Assembly (NCBI GenBank): GCA_964353355.1
Contig: CAYGVT010000148.1
Coordinates: 1-64,000, forward strand
Length of the DNA: 64,000 nucleotides
Direction of reading: 5' to 3'
From: CAYGVT01 sp964353355
Lineage (GTDB): Archaea > Thermoplasmatota > DTKX01 > GCA-020343715
Shown here one piece after another: positions 31,170-41,300 of this stretch (positions are counted from its first letter, which is position 1; every line of letters begins with the position of its first letter). The translations under genes and the position numbers were made by a program. Under the pieces are notes generated by a model. That model had not been told where the DNA came from, did not search any database, and worked only from the letters and a program-made list of their open reading frames with translations.

Positions 31170-33899
31170 ATGCCCACACGTCGGAGCAGCCCCAGTGCTT
31201 CAAGGCCTCGCACCACGGCCGCACTGGCGGCCGTCGCCCTCGCCGCGCTTGTCGCGGCCCTTGCGGCCATCGCACATGACGCCTCGGCCACCGAGGGGGA
31301 CGAGGTAGCCGTCGTCATCGACACGGACTTCCACCACCTGGGAGACCACTGGGTGCCCACCTACCAGCCGCAGCTCTTCGAGGGCGTCCAGCACGACTTC
31401 GACTTCCAGGTGGGCGGCATGGTCGAGAACCCCGCCATCAAGCTCTGGATGCGAGGGCAGGTCCCCTCGTGGTACGTCGCCGAGGAGCACCAGATCCAGC
31501 TCCTGCTCAACAACGTGCTGCTCGGCTACCTGAACGAGTACGCCATGGGGAACGGCTCGATACTCGCGACGGACGACGAGGTGGAGATCGAGGTCTCCAT
31601 CGAGGAGGGGCTGCTGCAGCTCGGGACGAACCGGCTCACGATCATCACGGGCTGGGGCACATACCTCTCCGACCGCGACGACATCATGTTCTGGAACATC
31701 CGGCTCGTCAAGGCCAAGCCCATCACGGTCTCGTGCGACCTGCTCTCGCCCGAGCCGGGCACCGCCGCGAACGCGGGCATGGACAGGACGACGGTGGAGC
31801 TCCTGGTGTGGAACGACAGGCACGTCGACGCCATCCAGTGGGCGACCGTCACCGTGGACCCGGGCGGCGCGGGGACGGGCTTCACGTGGACGCAGCGCAC
31901 CAACACGATGGCCCTCGCGGCGGGGGCGACCGCGCACGCCGAGTTCCCCGTGTACTGGTGGCAGGGCGACAAGGACATCGTCAACAGGACGTGGCAACTC
32001 ACGGCGGACATGGCATTCAGGTGGAGCTTCCCGACCGAGGGACCCGTGGACATCGTCGTCGTGGTCAGGGACGACCAGACCCGGATGCACACCTTCACGT
32101 TCCGCTCGGTGCTCACGGTCAGGACGCGGCTCGCCATGGACGGGCCCGTCCAGGTCATGGCGGACGGCGTGCGCCCGATCGGCCCGGGCTCGTGGGTGAG
32201 GGGCGGCTCGAACGTGTCCGTCCAGGTCCCGCCCGTGGTCTACGAGGGCTCGGGCGGCGTGAGGCCGAGGCCTGGGACGGCCCAGCTCAGCGTGCTCTGG
32301 GACCTTGTCCTGGTCGCCCACGGCGCGCCCTCGGACGGCGGGGCCTGGGGCGCGACGACGATGGCGCCTTTCGTGTCGCGCGCGACCTCCGACCTCGAGG
32401 TCCGCGTCGTCGGCCTGCCCGACGGCGCGCGCGGCCCCGTGCCCGTCGTGGTGCGTCTCGAGGTTGACGGCAGGAGCCCGACCTTCACGTCGCTCTCGCC
32501 CGCAGGCGGCAGGGGCTGGATGCGGGACCGCGCCGTGGAGGTCCGCGCGAAGGTGGCGGACGGCGAGGGCGCGGGCGTCGACCCGTTCACGGTCGAGTAC
32601 CAGGCCTGGCCGGCGGGCGCGCTGGGCTGGGGGCCCTGGCGCCAGGCCGGGTCGCTGCCGGACGCGGCCCCCGGCACGGTCCTTGGCGTGGCCTGGGTCG
32701 AGCTGCCCGAGGGCAAGGGCAGCCGCGTCAGGTGGAGGGCCACCGACCGCGTGGGCAACGGTCCCTCGGTCTCGGGCGAGGCCGTCGTGGACGTCGACGC
32801 GACGCCCGTCGTCGTCCAGCCGGCAGCGGTGCCGGGATGGCAGCGCACGCGCGACGTCATGATGGCATGCTCCGTCATCGACCTGGGCCCGTCGACGGGC
32901 GTCGAGGCCTCCGGGGTCGCGCCCGCGTCCGTCGAGTGGTCCTCGCTCGTCGCGGGCGCGTCCGCGTGGACGCCCTGGCGCGTCGCCGACAGGGTCCTGC
33001 CGACGGGCGGCACCGGCTCACCGGGCTCGGCCGTCGATGCCTTCGCCAACGTGAGCCTCGAGGAGGGCGCGGAGAACCTGGTGATGTGGCGCGCGACCGA
33101 CGCCGCTGGGAACGGGCTCGTCGTCTCCCAACCGGTGGGGGTCATGGTGGACATCACACCGCCCAGGTCCGTCGAGACCTGGCCGCGCGAGAACTTCACG
33201 TTCCCCCGGTCGGGGGAGGTGAGCTGCGCGCTCGTGATGACCGACGGGGACGGTTCGGGCATCGACCTGGGCGCCGTCGAGTGGGCGCTCTCGGTGGGCT
33301 CCCAGGACGCATGGGGCGAGTGGTCGCCGGCCGACGTGGGCATGCTAGGGAGCGGGCTTGCGCGCGCGAGCAGCGCGCCCTCCGTCTCGGGGCACGATAA
33401 CTGGGTGAGGTGGCGCGCGAGGGACATCGCGGGCAACGGGCCCGTCGAGCTCGGTCCCGTCCGCGTCGCCGTGAACCTGCCGCCCACGGCCGTGATAGAC
33501 TCCCCCGCGCCCCTGGTGCGGCTGTCGTCCGAGGAGCCGTTCGGCCTCTCGGCCGCGGGCAGCCGCGACCCTGACCCGGCCGACGTGCTCAGCTTCGAGT
33601 GGACCTCCGACGTCGACGGGGAGCTGGGCGCGGGCCAGCAGATAGCGTCCATGCTGACGCCTGGGTGGCACAACATCTCGGTGCGCGTCGACGACGGCCT
33701 CGGCGGTGACCATGTCGCGACCGCGACCGTCCTGGTGCTCGTCGAGGAGCCCGTGACCCCGGAACCGCCGTTCCCCTCGTGGCTCCTGCTGCTGCTCGCC
33801 ATCCTGGTCGCGGCGACGGTGGCGACGGTGTACGAGCGCCGGCGCAGGCGGATGCTCGTGGACTGGGAGCCAGTGTACGGGCCCAAGCCACCGGGATGA
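31170..33899 (+). CDS. Large surface protein with tandem Ig-like modules
   Basis: 909 residues. A signal peptide covers residues 1-40. Residues 45-170 and 180-330 are beta-rich domains with a VIDTDFHHLGDHWVP start. Residues about 435-760 hold three tandem modules of about 110 residues, each with a G-x-D/V-x-x-V-E-(Y/W) strand and ending in the shared phrase RATDRVGNGP, RATDAAGNGL or RARDIAGNGP. A PKD-like domain follows (PPTAVIDSPAP...SRDPDPADVLSFEW). A membrane helix near 868-890 ends in YERRRRR, leaving a short cytoplasmic tail. CCTTATCTG near 31122-31131 may be the TATA box and AGGAG precedes the ATG. Probably an adhesin or envelope protein. Confidence 0.75.
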   Translation: MPTRRSSPSASRPRTTAALAAVALAALVAALAAIAHDASATEGDEVAVVIDTDFHHLGDHWVPTYQPQLFEGVQHDFDFQVGGMVENPAIKLWMRGQVPSWYVAEEHQIQLLLNNVLLGYLNEYAMGNGSILATDDEVEIEVSIEEGLLQLGTNRLTIITGWGTYLSDRDDIMFWNIRLVKAKPITVSCDLLSPEPGTAANAGMDRTTVELLVWNDRHVDAIQWATVTVDPGGAGTGFTWTQRTNTMALAAGATAHAEFPVYWWQGDKDIVNRTWQLTADMAFRWSFPTEGPVDIVVVVRDDQTRMHTFTFRSVLTVRTRLAMDGPVQVMADGVRPIGPGSWVRGGSNVSVQVPPVVYEGSGGVRPRPGTAQLSVLWDLVLVAHGAPSDGGAWGATTMAPFVSRATSDLEVRVVGLPDGARGPVPVVVRLEVDGRSPTFTSLSPAGGRGWMRDRAVEVRAKVADGEGAGVDPFTVEYQAWPAGALGWGPWRQAGSLPDAAPGTVLGVAWVELPEGKGSRVRWRATDRVGNGPSVSGEAVVDVDATPVVVQPAAVPGWQRTRDVMMACSVIDLGPSTGVEASGVAPASVEWSSLVAGASAWTPWRVADRVLPTGGTGSPGSAVDAFANVSLEEGAENLVMWRATDAAGNGLVVSQPVGVMVDITPPRSVETWPRENFTFPRSGEVSCALVMTDGDGSGIDLGAVEWALSVGSQDAWGEWSPADVGMLGSGLARASSAPSVSGHDNWVRWRARDIAGNGPVELGPVRVAVNLPPTAVIDSPAPLVRLSSEEPFGLSAAGSRDPDPADVLSFEWTSDVDGELGAGQQIASMLTPGWHNISVRVDDGLGGDHVATATVLVLVEEPVTPEPPFPSWLLLLLAILVAATVATVYERRRRRMLVDWEPVYGPKPPG

Positions 33900-33944
33900 G
33901 GGGCCCCGCGGCCCCCTGTGGTTCGGTGGACGCAATGCGAACTC

Positions 33945-33952
33945 CTTATATC
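33945..33952 (+). promoter_or_regulatory. TATA box of the next surface-protein gene
   Basis: CTTATATC, 46-53 nt before the TTG at 33998. It predicts a start near 33977 and argues against the ATGs at 33935 and 33956, which would not be transcribed. Confidence 0.55.
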
Positions 33953-33997
33953 GGGATGCGCTTATCCTGGGGCGGCGCAGCCGGAGGGAACCGTAAG

Positions 33998-35410
33998 TTG
34001 AGCAGCTCAGCCAACGCCACGCTAGCACATCCCGGGCCCGCCTCGAGGCACGTCCTGCCCCTACTCGCGCTGCTCGCGCTGTGCATGACCGCCGGCGCCC
34101 TCATCGCGGCGGCCGACGGCCCGGGCGCCGGTGACGCCGGTGCGTCCGTCGAGCGGTCGCTCGCGCTCCCGCAGGGCACATGGAACGGCTCGCTCCTGCG
34201 CAACGCGACGGTCAACGACACCGAGGACTACTACTCGTTCGAGTTCGACTCCGCGCAGCTCGTGGAGTGCCTGGTCGTCCTCATGCCCACGTCGACTCAC
34301 TACCAGGGCCTGCTACTGCACATCTACGACCGCTCGGGCGGGGAGGTCGTGAACCTCACCTTCGCCGGGCTGGCAGCGCCCGTGAGGTTCTCGAGCCTCA
34401 CGAACCAGGCCTTCCCCTCGCTGCGGTACTACTTCGCGGTCGTCTGGCACGGCGAAGCTGCGACTTCCATGTCGGCCCCCTACAATATCACCGTCCGCGC
34501 GTCCGCGAGGCAGGACGACGCGGGCACGCGCGGCGACGTGGGCAACCTCTCGTCCCGCGCCGAGGAGCTCTCGGTCGGCGGGAACGTCACGGGGACCATC
34601 GGCGGCCCCCTGCCGCAGTGGAGGCGCGACCTCAACGCGGACATCGCGGACGTCTACGAGGTCACGCCCAACGCCAACAAGTTCATGGTGGTCCGCGCGA
34701 CGCTCGTCGCGATGTCGGCGGAGCGACGCAACGGCTTCGATGTCCGGGTGGTCGACCAGAGCGACAGGATCCTCCAGCAGGAGCCCCTGCTCCGCGTCGG
34801 CGACAGCGTGACGCTCAAGCAGTTCTCGGACAGCACGATGCCCCTCTACATCGTCGTGGTGAGCGAGTCGGAGGTGTGCAACTACTCCCTCTCGGTCGAG
34901 GACGAGCCCCCTGCGGCCATCGACCTCTACGTCGCGTCCATCAACGTGACCCCCGCGCGTCCCATCGCCAACCGCCCCGCCACGATAACGGTGACGTTCA
35001 GGTCCACGACGGCGGCCGTCCCGGGGGACGGCATCGCGTGCAGCATCCACGTCGGCAGCGACGAGCTCTGGAGCGGGATGCTGCTGTTCGACCTGACCGG
35101 CACGGCCGTGAAGGACGTCAGCTGGAACGCCGTGTACGGCACGACCGCCATCGTCGCACGCGTGGATACGCTGGACTACGTCCCGTGGGAGACGCGCGAG
35201 GACAACAACGCGTTCACGTTCGAGGTCACCGCCCACGACCCCGGTGAGGACGGGGACGGGGACGGGGACGGCGATGGCGGGGGGATGGACTGGATCTACC
35301 TGGCGGGCGGTCTCATCGTGGTGTGCGCCGCAATCGCGCTCGCGGTGGCATACGCGGCCATGAGGGGCCGCGGCAGCCCGCCAGAGGGCAAGGGCGGGGA
35401 CGAGGAGTAG
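33998..35410 (+). CDS. Secreted, membrane-anchored beta-domain protein
   Basis: About 470 residues from TTG 33998 (GGAGGG ten nt upstream). The start LSSSANATLAHPG leads into a signal peptide with core VLPLLALLALCMTAGALIAAA. Residues 45-160 resemble a bacterial pre-peptidase-like beta domain (GTWNGSLLRNATVNDTEDYYSFEF), and a second similar domain follows near 180-290. A CARDB-like domain occupies about 300-405 (DLYVASINVTPARPIANRP...). An acidic Asp-Gly repeat (DGDGDGDGDGGG) then leads to a membrane helix near 428-450 and a short tail. Many NxS/T sequons suggest N-glycosylation. The start codon is inferred. Confidence 0.7.
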   Translation: MSSSANATLAHPGPASRHVLPLLALLALCMTAGALIAAADGPGAGDAGASVERSLALPQGTWNGSLLRNATVNDTEDYYSFEFDSAQLVECLVVLMPTSTHYQGLLLHIYDRSGGEVVNLTFAGLAAPVRFSSLTNQAFPSLRYYFAVVWHGEAATSMSAPYNITVRASARQDDAGTRGDVGNLSSRAEELSVGGNVTGTIGGPLPQWRRDLNADIADVYEVTPNANKFMVVRATLVAMSAERRNGFDVRVVDQSDRILQQEPLLRVGDSVTLKQFSDSTMPLYIVVVSESEVCNYSLSVEDEPPAAIDLYVASINVTPARPIANRPATITVTFRSTTAAVPGDGIACSIHVGSDELWSGMLLFDLTGTAVKDVSWNAVYGTTAIVARVDTLDYVPWETREDNNAFTFEVTAHDPGEDGDGDGDGDGGGMDWIYLAGGLIVVCAAIALAVAYAAMRGRGSPPEGKGGDEE

Positions 35411-35458
35411 GCGGCGCACCCGAGGGTTAATCTAGTCGCCGCCCGTTCCGAGCCGACG

Positions 35459-36979
35459 ATGAGCATGAGGCGCACGAAGATCGTCGCCACGTTGGGCCCC
35501 GCCGTCGACTCGAGGGAGGGCATGGCGTCCCTCCTGAGGGCGGGCGCGGACGTCGTCCGCATCAACCTCTCCCACGGCGAGCGCGCCGACCACCAGAGGT
35601 TGCTGGGTCTCGCACGGCGCGCGGCCGGCGAGGTCGGGCGCCCGGTGGCGGTCATGGTGGACCTGCAAGGCCCGAGGCTGCGAGTGGGCCGCATCAGCGG
35701 GGGCTCGATGAGGCTGGACGTCGGCGCCGAGGTCGTGCTCACCTCCAGGGACGTGCTCGGCGAGGGCGCGGTCGTGCCCGTGGGCTACGACCGGCTCGAG
35801 CGCGACCTGCGCAAGGGCGCGCGGGTGCTCATCGACGATGCCACCATCGAGTGCGAGGTGCTCGCCGTCGCGGCCGATGGCGTGCGCGTGCGCGTGCTGC
35901 GCGGCGGCCTGCTCAAGGACCGCAAGGGCATCAACCTGCCCGACCTGCGCATCTCCGCCCCGTCCGTCACGGAGAAGGACATGCACGACATCGCGTGGGC
36001 GGCGCGGGCGGGCGCAGACTACATCGCCGTGAGCTTCGTGCGGGACGCGCGCGCGGTCGAGGCCGTGCGCCACGAGCTGCGGAGGCGCGGCTCCGACATC
36101 CCCATCATCGCGAAGGTCGAGCTGCGCGACGCCGTCGAGGCAATCGAGGGCATCGTGGACGCGGCGGACGCGGTCATGGTCGCGCGCGGCGACCTGGGGA
36201 TAGAGCTGCCGCTGCAGCGCGTGCCCATCATCCAGAAGCGCATCGTCTCCATCTGCAACCGCCACGCGAAGCCAAGCATCATCGCCACGCAGATGCTCGA
36301 GAGCATGACGGAGAACGCGCGCCCCACGCGGGCGGAGGTCTCGGACGTGGCCAATGCCATCCTCGACGGCACGGACGCGGTGATGCTCTCGGGCGAGACC
36401 GCGGTGGGTCGGTACCCCGCCGAGACGGTCTCGACCATGGCCACCATCGCGGAGGAGATCGAGGCCTCGGCCCCGCCGGTCTCGCCGCCCCTGGAGGGCT
36501 ACGATGGCGCGCTGCCCATCCCGGTCGCCGTCGCGCGCTCGGCCGTCGACCTCGCGAAGATGCTCGATGCGAGCGCCATCATCACCTTCACCTCCTCGGG
36601 CTTCACGGCCCGCCACCACTCGGCCGCACGGCCAGGGCGGCCCATCCTCGCGGTCTCCCCGAGGCTGGAGACCGTCCGGCGCATGTCTCTCTACTGGGGC
36701 GTGAGACCGGCGATGGTCACGCCGGTCGCGGACACCGAGCACATGATCGACCGCGCCAAGCGCGCGGCCGTGCGGGAGGGGCTGGCCGGCCCTGGCAGCA
36801 TCGTGGTCATCGCGTCGAAGCTGCCCCTGCGCGCCCGCGACAGCACCAACCTCATCCAGGTGCAGAGGGTGGAGGGGCCGAGCGAGGGCGGCGCGCGCGG
36901 GCATGGCGGTGCCAGGAAGCGACACCGAGGAGGGCCGCAAGGGCCGGGGCGGTCCCGACGCGGCGCAGGGGCGCGTTGA
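35459..36979 (+). CDS. pyk: Pyruvate kinase
   Basis: 506 residues. Converts phosphoenolpyruvate and ADP to pyruvate and ATP, the last step of glycolysis. Landmarks are RRTKIVATLGPA at the start, DVVRINLSHG near 31, MVDLQGPRLRVG near 65, the active-site IIAKVELRDAVEAIEGI near 220, DAVMVARGDLGIE near 239 and ATQMLESMTENARPTRAEVSDVANA near 276. The C-terminal domain has the TFTSSGFTARHHSAARP segment. It ends in an extra basic Gly/Arg-rich tail of about 30 residues (from EGGARGHGG) not usual for the family. A TATA-like GGTTAATCTA lies about 27-36 nt upstream. Confidence 0.95.
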   Translation: MSMRRTKIVATLGPAVDSREGMASLLRAGADVVRINLSHGERADHQRLLGLARRAAGEVGRPVAVMVDLQGPRLRVGRISGGSMRLDVGAEVVLTSRDVLGEGAVVPVGYDRLERDLRKGARVLIDDATIECEVLAVAADGVRVRVLRGGLLKDRKGINLPDLRISAPSVTEKDMHDIAWAARAGADYIAVSFVRDARAVEAVRHELRRRGSDIPIIAKVELRDAVEAIEGIVDAADAVMVARGDLGIELPLQRVPIIQKRIVSICNRHAKPSIIATQMLESMTENARPTRAEVSDVANAILDGTDAVMLSGETAVGRYPAETVSTMATIAEEIEASAPPVSPPLEGYDGALPIPVAVARSAVDLAKMLDASAIITFTSSGFTARHHSAARPGRPILAVSPRLETVRRMSLYWGVRPAMVTPVADTEHMIDRAKRAAVREGLAGPGSIVVIASKLPLRARDSTNLIQVQRVEGPSEGGARGHGGARKRHRGGPQGPGRSRRGAGAR

Positions 36980-37390
36980 GGCCCATCGATGCGTCCGTCC
37001 GTCCGTCCGCACGCACGCGCAAACGTTCTTATACAGGGACGGACCAGTATCGTTCGCCTCGCACCAAGCCCGGGGTGACATCATGATCCCCGGCGACGAC
37101 GCGGGGCACACCCTGCACCGATGGGTCCCCACCCGACCGGGACGACACGTCCCATGGGATGAGGGCGCGGCCAACCCCGGTGCCGGACACGCCCCGGTCG
37201 GGTCAGAGGCGCGGAGGCCGCGCGAACGCGCGGGACCGTGACGCGCCTCGTTACGACCGGGGCCACACCCCTACTCCCCCAGAATGTCCCCCATGGAGCG
37301 GAGGGGGTAAGGGGGCCTGCCTGGTCAGACGTCCTGCACGTCAGAGGCCCTGATGCCGGCCCCTCTCCCATCGGACCCGGGCCGTCCATC
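36980..37390. other. 411-bp region with a promoter but no clear gene
   Basis: Between pyk and the converging PRC-barrel gene. A TATA-like CTTATACA at 37028-37035 faces right. The first ATG after it (37083) opens a 52-codon frame to 37241 (MIPGDDAGHTLHRW...) that is Arg/Pro/Gly-rich and not convincing as protein. The rest is G+C-rich with short inverted repeats (for example GGGGCCACACCCC near 37259). An untranslated RNA is equally possible. No tRNA or recognised RNA was found. Confidence 0.4.
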
Positions 37391-37813
37391 TCAGAGCTTG
37401 CGGGGCTTATCGTCGCGGTCGTCGTTCCGTTGGTGATAGGACCGCCTCGGCTCGGCCTTTGCCTCCGCCCTTGCCTCGGCCTTCGCCTCCGCCTTGGGCT
37501 CCTCCTTCGCATCCTTCTTCGAGGGGGGCTGCACCGGCTTGGTCGAGCGCTTGAGATCGTCGAGGTTCTCCTTGAGGTGGACCACGTCCCCGACCGCGCG
37601 CACCATGTGGGTGCGGATGGGGATGACGGACCTCCTGAGCACGCGCCCCTCCGCCCCAAGCCGCTCGGTGTAGCGCTTCTCGACCCTCAGGTCGAACCGC
37701 GTGATGTGCCAGTCGTGGACGTCCACGTAGATGTCTCCGACCGTCCCCACGTCCGCCGCGTCGTCTGTGATGACCCGCTTGCCGGAGAGCTCCGTGTCCC
37801 TTATTATGGGCAT
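37391..37813 (-). CDS. PRC-barrel protein with Lys/Ala-rich tail
   Basis: 140 residues from ATG 37813, with GAGGGGTGA six nt upstream as a good Shine-Dalgarno match; a GTG at 37822 is the alternative. Residues 1-80 are a PRC-barrel (ELSGKRVITDDAADVGTVGDIYVD, WHITRFDLRVEK). The last 45 residues are a KAEAKAEA-type low-complexity tail ending in basic residues. PRC-barrels bind proteins or RNA-processing and division machinery in archaea. The gene is 12 nt downstream of a second PRC-barrel gene, forming an operon and probably a heteromer. Confidence 0.8.
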   Translation of the reverse strand: MPIIRDTELSGKRVITDDAADVGTVGDIYVDVHDWHITRFDLRVEKRYTERLGAEGRVLRRSVIPIRTHMVRAVGDVVHLKENLDDLKRSTKPVQPPSKKDAKEEPKAEAKAEARAEAKAEPRRSYHQRNDDRDDKPRKL

Positions 37814-37825
37814 CTTCGTCACCCC

Positions 37826-38140
37826 TCACTTCCTCGAGATGACCTGCTTCTTCGAGGTCGGGGCCGCGAGCTGGCCCTTCAGCATCTCCATGCTCACTCC
37901 CAAGTTGACCACGTCGCCCACGCTCTTGACGATGTCGTGGCCGATGAGGATCTCGTTCGACGTCAGCAGCGACTTCTTGAGCTCGAGCAGCTGCATGGCC
38001 GTGTCGTTGACCTTCACGACGAGCGACCTCACGCGCCACATGGTGTGGTCTATCTCGAACCTCACGACCGAGCCGACGGCCATGCCATCGGTGGTGAACA
38101 GCTGCTTGCCTCTGACCTCACTTAGGTTGAACTCCGCCAA
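37826..38140 (-). CDS. PRC-barrel protein
   Basis: 104 residues from TTG 38140 (LAEFNLSEVRGKQLFTTDGMAVG). GGGGAGG six nt upstream supports this TTG, and upstream codons lack the fold. A single PRC-barrel covers residues 1-85, ending VGDVVNLGVSMEMLKGQL, which parallels the VGDVVHLKENLDDLKRS of the next gene, so the two are likely duplicates. A TATA box (GCTTATATGC, 38181-38190) lies about 40-50 nt upstream. Confidence 0.82.
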   Translation of the reverse strand: MAEFNLSEVRGKQLFTTDGMAVGSVVRFEIDHTMWRVRSLVVKVNDTAMQLLELKKSLLTSNEILIGHDIVKSVGDVVNLGVSMEMLKGQLAAPTSKKQVISRK

Positions 38141-38322
38141 GATGATGCCTCCCCGAAGCGGGAAGGGATTGGACGGGGCTGCATATAAGCCCTTCTGCTC
38201 ACGGCACGAGGACCGGCGATGGGGCCAGGGCGAGGACATCGAATACTGCTCTACTGCCCGCACGCCGCCCGCGCGCCAGGAGGCGCGACGCGGGGTCGTG
38301 TCAGCGGTCGACCAATCCCAAA

Positions 38323-38333
38323 TGTATATATTC
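38323..38333 (+). promoter_or_regulatory. TATA box of the kelch/PKD surface-protein gene
   Basis: TGTATATATTC lies 55-65 nt before the ATG at 38388, predicting a leader of about 30 nt. Confidence 0.55.
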
Positions 38334-38387
38334 GGGAAGTCGTATTGGCAAGCTTGGCCATGCCAGATGGCCTAGAGGGTTCCTTAC

Positions 38388-41300
38388 ATGGGCAACAGGA
38401 CCAGCTCGCTCCTGCTAGCGCTCCTGATGACGACGGGCTCGCTCCTCGGCGTCGTCGTCATGGTCCCGGCGCCAGCGGACGCGCTCACCTACACCGTCAC
38501 GACCGACGACGACCTCAACGGCACTGGGACGAACCACGCGCTCATCGATGGCGTCGTCATCGACGGTGGCTCGGTGTACCTCGCCGAGGACAAGTACACC
38601 GTCCACGACACGGTGTGGTCCGACGCCAACGCCTACCAGGCCGACGTCGACGGCCAGCGCCGACCCGTCCTCGCCCCCGCGGGCCACTGGGGCCGGCGCG
38701 CCGGCTACGACAGCGACGGCGACTACTGGCACACCGCCGTCTGGAACCAGGACGACTCCGAGGTGCTCGTCTACGGCGGCAGGCACGACGTGGGAACGAC
38801 GAGCTACGTGCACAACGCGATGTGGGCCTACAACCCCACCGCCGACTCCTGGACCGAGAAGCGCGCGGCAATCCCGGTCTTCGGCCACACGGCGGTGTGG
38901 GCCGACAGCTACCGCATGATGGTCGTGTGGGGCGGCCTCACCATCTCGGGCCAGAACCTGGTCTGGATGGACCAGGTGCTGTGCTACTGGCCGGCCAACA
39001 ACTCGTGGGGCTGGCGCGCGCAGGCGCCGGTGCACCTCATCTTCCACGCGGCCGCATGGGACCCCGTCAACGAGCAGATGCTCGTCTCCGGCGGCACGCC
39101 CGACGCCAACATCTCGAACTCCACGAGCCTCCTCTACGCCTGGCGCCCGGCGACCGACACGTGGGTGCAGCTCCAGTCCTTCGCCTCCAACATGGCGCGC
39201 GGCGCGCATGTGGCGGTCTGGGACGACAACAGGGGCGAGATGATCATCTCGGGCGGCCTCAAGAACCCGCGCACCAGCCGGCCGATGAGCTCGACGCTCT
39301 CCTACAGCCCCTCCACGGGCTTTTGGCTCCAGAGGGCCAACTCCCCCATCGCGCGTTTCTACCACGCCGCGTCCTGGAACACCGTCAGCAAGAAGATGTT
39401 CGTCTATGGCGGCATCGACGACGGCTGGAACCCGTCCGCCCAGTTCTACGACTTCGACAACGCCGCGGACACGTGGACCTACCACGAGAACGGCACCTCG
39501 ACGAGGTTCCTGACCGCCTTCGTGTGGGACCCCATCAACAACCATGGCATGACCTTCGCGGGCGCGCAGAGCGGCAACGGCCCCTACCAGTCCTGGAACG
39601 ACATACTCGTCTTCAGGCACGAGACCCCCTACGTCACCAGCGGGTGGCTCACGAGCTCCATCTTCGACGTCGGTGGCATCCTGCGCGTGGGCAACATCTG
39701 GTGGAGGCCGGCGACGCAGCCCTCGCCCTGCGGGCCAGAGGCGGTCAAGCTCCAGGTCGGGAGCTCCGGCCCCCTCGAGTCGCCGACGACGTTCTACGGC
39801 CCCGACGGCACGACCACGAGCTACTTCATGGACCCTGAGGGCGATTCCGTGGGCAACAAGCACCTAGGCATGAACAGGATCGCCTACAGGATCTACCTCA
39901 GGACCGGCGACACCGCCTACACGCCGACCGTGACCGAGGTGGGCATGGAGGTCTACCGCTACGCGCTGCGCGGCTACTACACGTCCCCCATCTACAACCT
40001 GGTGCAGCCAGCATCGAGCTTCGGCCGCATCCGGCACACGGTCGAGATACCCGCGGGCGGGAACCCCAACCTGGTCAAGGCGGACGTGTTCGTGCGCACC
40101 TCCGAGAGGGCCGACATGGCGGGCGCGAGCGGATGGGAGCAGGTCACCACCGACGACAGCTCCATCTCCACGCCCTACAGGCGGTACTTCCAGTTCCGGG
40201 TCGACATCTTCACCGACTCGCAGGCGCGATACCTCACCCCCAAGTTCAAGGACATGACCATCGAGTACAACTCCCCGCCCGCGCTCACGTCCGCGGTCGT
40301 CGACCGCAGCGAGGGCGACCGCGAGACGTGGTTCACCTACAAGGTGACCTACACGGACGTCGACGACAACGCCCCGACGGTCAGAAACGTCGTCATCGAC
40401 GGCAAGCCCAACGCGATGTCGAGCGGTGGCCAGGACTTCACGCGCGGCGTGGTGTACACCTTCACCACGAGGCTCGTGCTGGGCCCGCACCAGTTCCACT
40501 TCGAGTTCTCGGACGGGAAGAACCCCGTGAGGGAGCCGAACATCGGCGCGTTCGAGGGCCCCGAGGTCCGCAACCGGCTGCCGAAGCCCGTCATCGAGTA
40601 CCCGCAGACGGGCACCCGGTTCTCGCCCGACGAGCCCGTGGAGTTCTCGGCCTCGCGCTCGTCCGATCCCGACGGGGACAAGATAACTTACAAGTGGGTG
40701 AGCTCCGTGCAGGGGCTGCTGTCGGTTGACAGCGCGTTCGTCATGCGCCTCTCGGAGGGCCAGCATACCATCGCCCTCGAGGTCACTGACGACAAGGGCG
40801 GCTCGAACAACACCCAGATATCCATCCTGGTCAAGCCATACCTACCGATGCTGGACGTCACCGACGTCTACTTCGACAACGCCGAGCCGGTCGAGAAGGA
40901 CAGGGTCACCGTCACCGCCGTCGTCCGAAACACGGGAGAGGCCAACGCGAGACCGGCCTACATCGACTTCCTCGTCGACATGGTCGTGGTGGAGACGCTC
41001 GAGGAGAACATCGACGTCTCGGACAAGGCGAACGTGGTGTTCCAGTGGACCGCCGTCCAGGGCCGGCCCCTCATCAGCGTGCGCGCCAAGCGCGCCCCCG
41101 ACGCCGCGGCCGACACCGAGGTCAAGCGGTTCCTGAACATCAGCGCGAACTCCCCGCCCGATGTGAGGTTCGATGTGCCCACACCGGTCGTGAGGAAGGG
41201 AGCGCCGGTGCTCTTCGTCAACAACGGCACACGCGACCCCAACGGCGACGCCCTGACGTACTCGTGGGACTTCGGCGACGGGAGCCCCACGGTCACTGAC

